Shown here: piece after piece, positions 63,763 through 64,000 of the stretch | Position numbering within the stretch: position 1 is the stretch's first letter | How the letters are laid out: every line of letters begins with the position of its first letter | From: Sphingomonas carotinifaciens | GTDB lineage: Bacteria > Pseudomonadota > Alphaproteobacteria > Sphingomonadales > Sphingomonadaceae | Direction of reading: 5' to 3' | DNA length: 64,000 nucleotides | Assembly: GCF_009789535.1 (NCBI RefSeq) | Contig: NZ_WSUT01000007.1 | Span: 62,001 to 126,000 of the forward strand | Translations under genes and position numbers: made by a program | Notes under the pieces: model-generated | Told to the model about the DNA's origin: nothing | What the model saw: the letters and a program-made list of their open reading frames with translations, nothing else | The model's database searches: none

Positions 63763-64000
63763 GAGTGTCCTTTCGCAAAGGAGATGCAGGCGTGGATGAT
63801 GGCCCGCAGCGTCGGCGCCACGGAGGGTTCCGGGTGGGCCAGCGCGGGCCAGTTCATTTCATCGGGCTGATCGGGCTCAGCAAGGTAGCCTCGCATCGCC
63901 AACTCCATCTGGATCGCGTGAATGCCGTCGCATGGTCGTCCGTAATGCCGGGTCGTCCAGCCGCCGCGGAAGCGGCCATCGATAACGATGTCCAGCCCGC
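63759..64000 (-). CDS. hutG: N-formylglutamate deformylase, 3' part (5' end outside window)
   Basis: The minus-strand frame ending at 63759 reads [20 protein letters not shown], then [19 protein letters not shown] and ends FAKGHS. The GGxxTRHYGRPxxGxHxxQxEL pattern is typical of N-formylglutamate amidohydrolases (HutG type), which release formate and glutamate at the end of the five-step histidine pathway. 80 residues are inside the window; the start is beyond base 64000. It overlaps hutU by 4 bases. Confidence 0.9.
   Translation of the reverse strand, partial: GLDIVIDGRFRGGWTTRHYGRPCDGIHAIQMELAMRGYLAEPDQPDEMNWPALAHPEPSVAPTLRAIIHACISFAKGHS

Overview
The window is 64 kb of high-GC DNA that reads as an alphaproteobacterium of the Sphingomonadaceae type. 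The reasons are the ImuA-ImuB-DnaE2 mutasome behind an alphaproteobacterial GAAC-N7-GAAC LexA box, an RPA-type plasmid initiator, two TonB receptors, S10 and M61 exported peptidases, and a Phe/Tyr catabolic operon regulated by an Lrp-family protein. Replication genes lie a few kb from complete amino-acid catabolic operons. This suggests a large plasmid or chromid, or a chromosome carrying an integrated plasmid. That is inference from one window.

Layout. 1-1769: end of a sensor kinase, translationally coupled to a predicted outer-membrane barrel. 1850-8671: a tightly coupled minus-strand operon encoding a DUF3500 lipoprotein, a HupE/UreJ-like membrane protein, a TonB receptor and a DUF6065-JmjC fusion, followed by a small unknown gene. 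8818-11645: a PduX-like threonine kinase, a CobD/HisC-like PLP enzyme and a response regulator. 11700-11995: no gene, but a dense set of perfect stems that looks like a structured RNA or an intron fragment. 12106-24058: an accessory block with two PP-loop ATPases, an ArdC-like protein, a ParB-like protein, a giant methylase/strawberry-notch helicase and small unknowns. One of the small genes is cut by an in-frame TGA. A short polypurine-plus-hairpin leader recurs in front of several genes here. 24160-29928: LexA-controlled imuA-imuB-dnaE2.

29932-37762: a plasmid backbone, with Toprim/CHC2 protein, two HNH nucleases, SSB, RepC-like and RepA/RPA initiators, iterons on both sides of repA, and a small regulator/membrane-protein module. 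37945-46309: phenylalanine/tyrosine degradation (phhA, tyrB, hpd, hmgA, fahA, maiA). It continues with a Rieske ferredoxin, a dihydropteridine-reductase-like SDR and phhB, so hydroxylation and pterin-cofactor recycling sit in one operon. An Lrp-type gene is divergent.

46462-58680: a likely peptide-scavenging island with an aminotransferase, TonB receptor, APC permease, exported amidohydrolase, two S10-type peptidases around an Lrp gene, and a Tat-exported class V PLP enzyme. 58722-64000: an M61 peptidase and an ornithine-cyclodeaminase-family gene behind hutD, hutU and the 3' end of hutG (histidine degradation). The right half of the window is therefore a machine for importing peptides and burning aromatic amino acids and histidine. 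The left half carries the mobile-element and DNA-maintenance functions.

All calls come from reading the sequence. No database search was run, and family names rest on recognised motifs and gene order.
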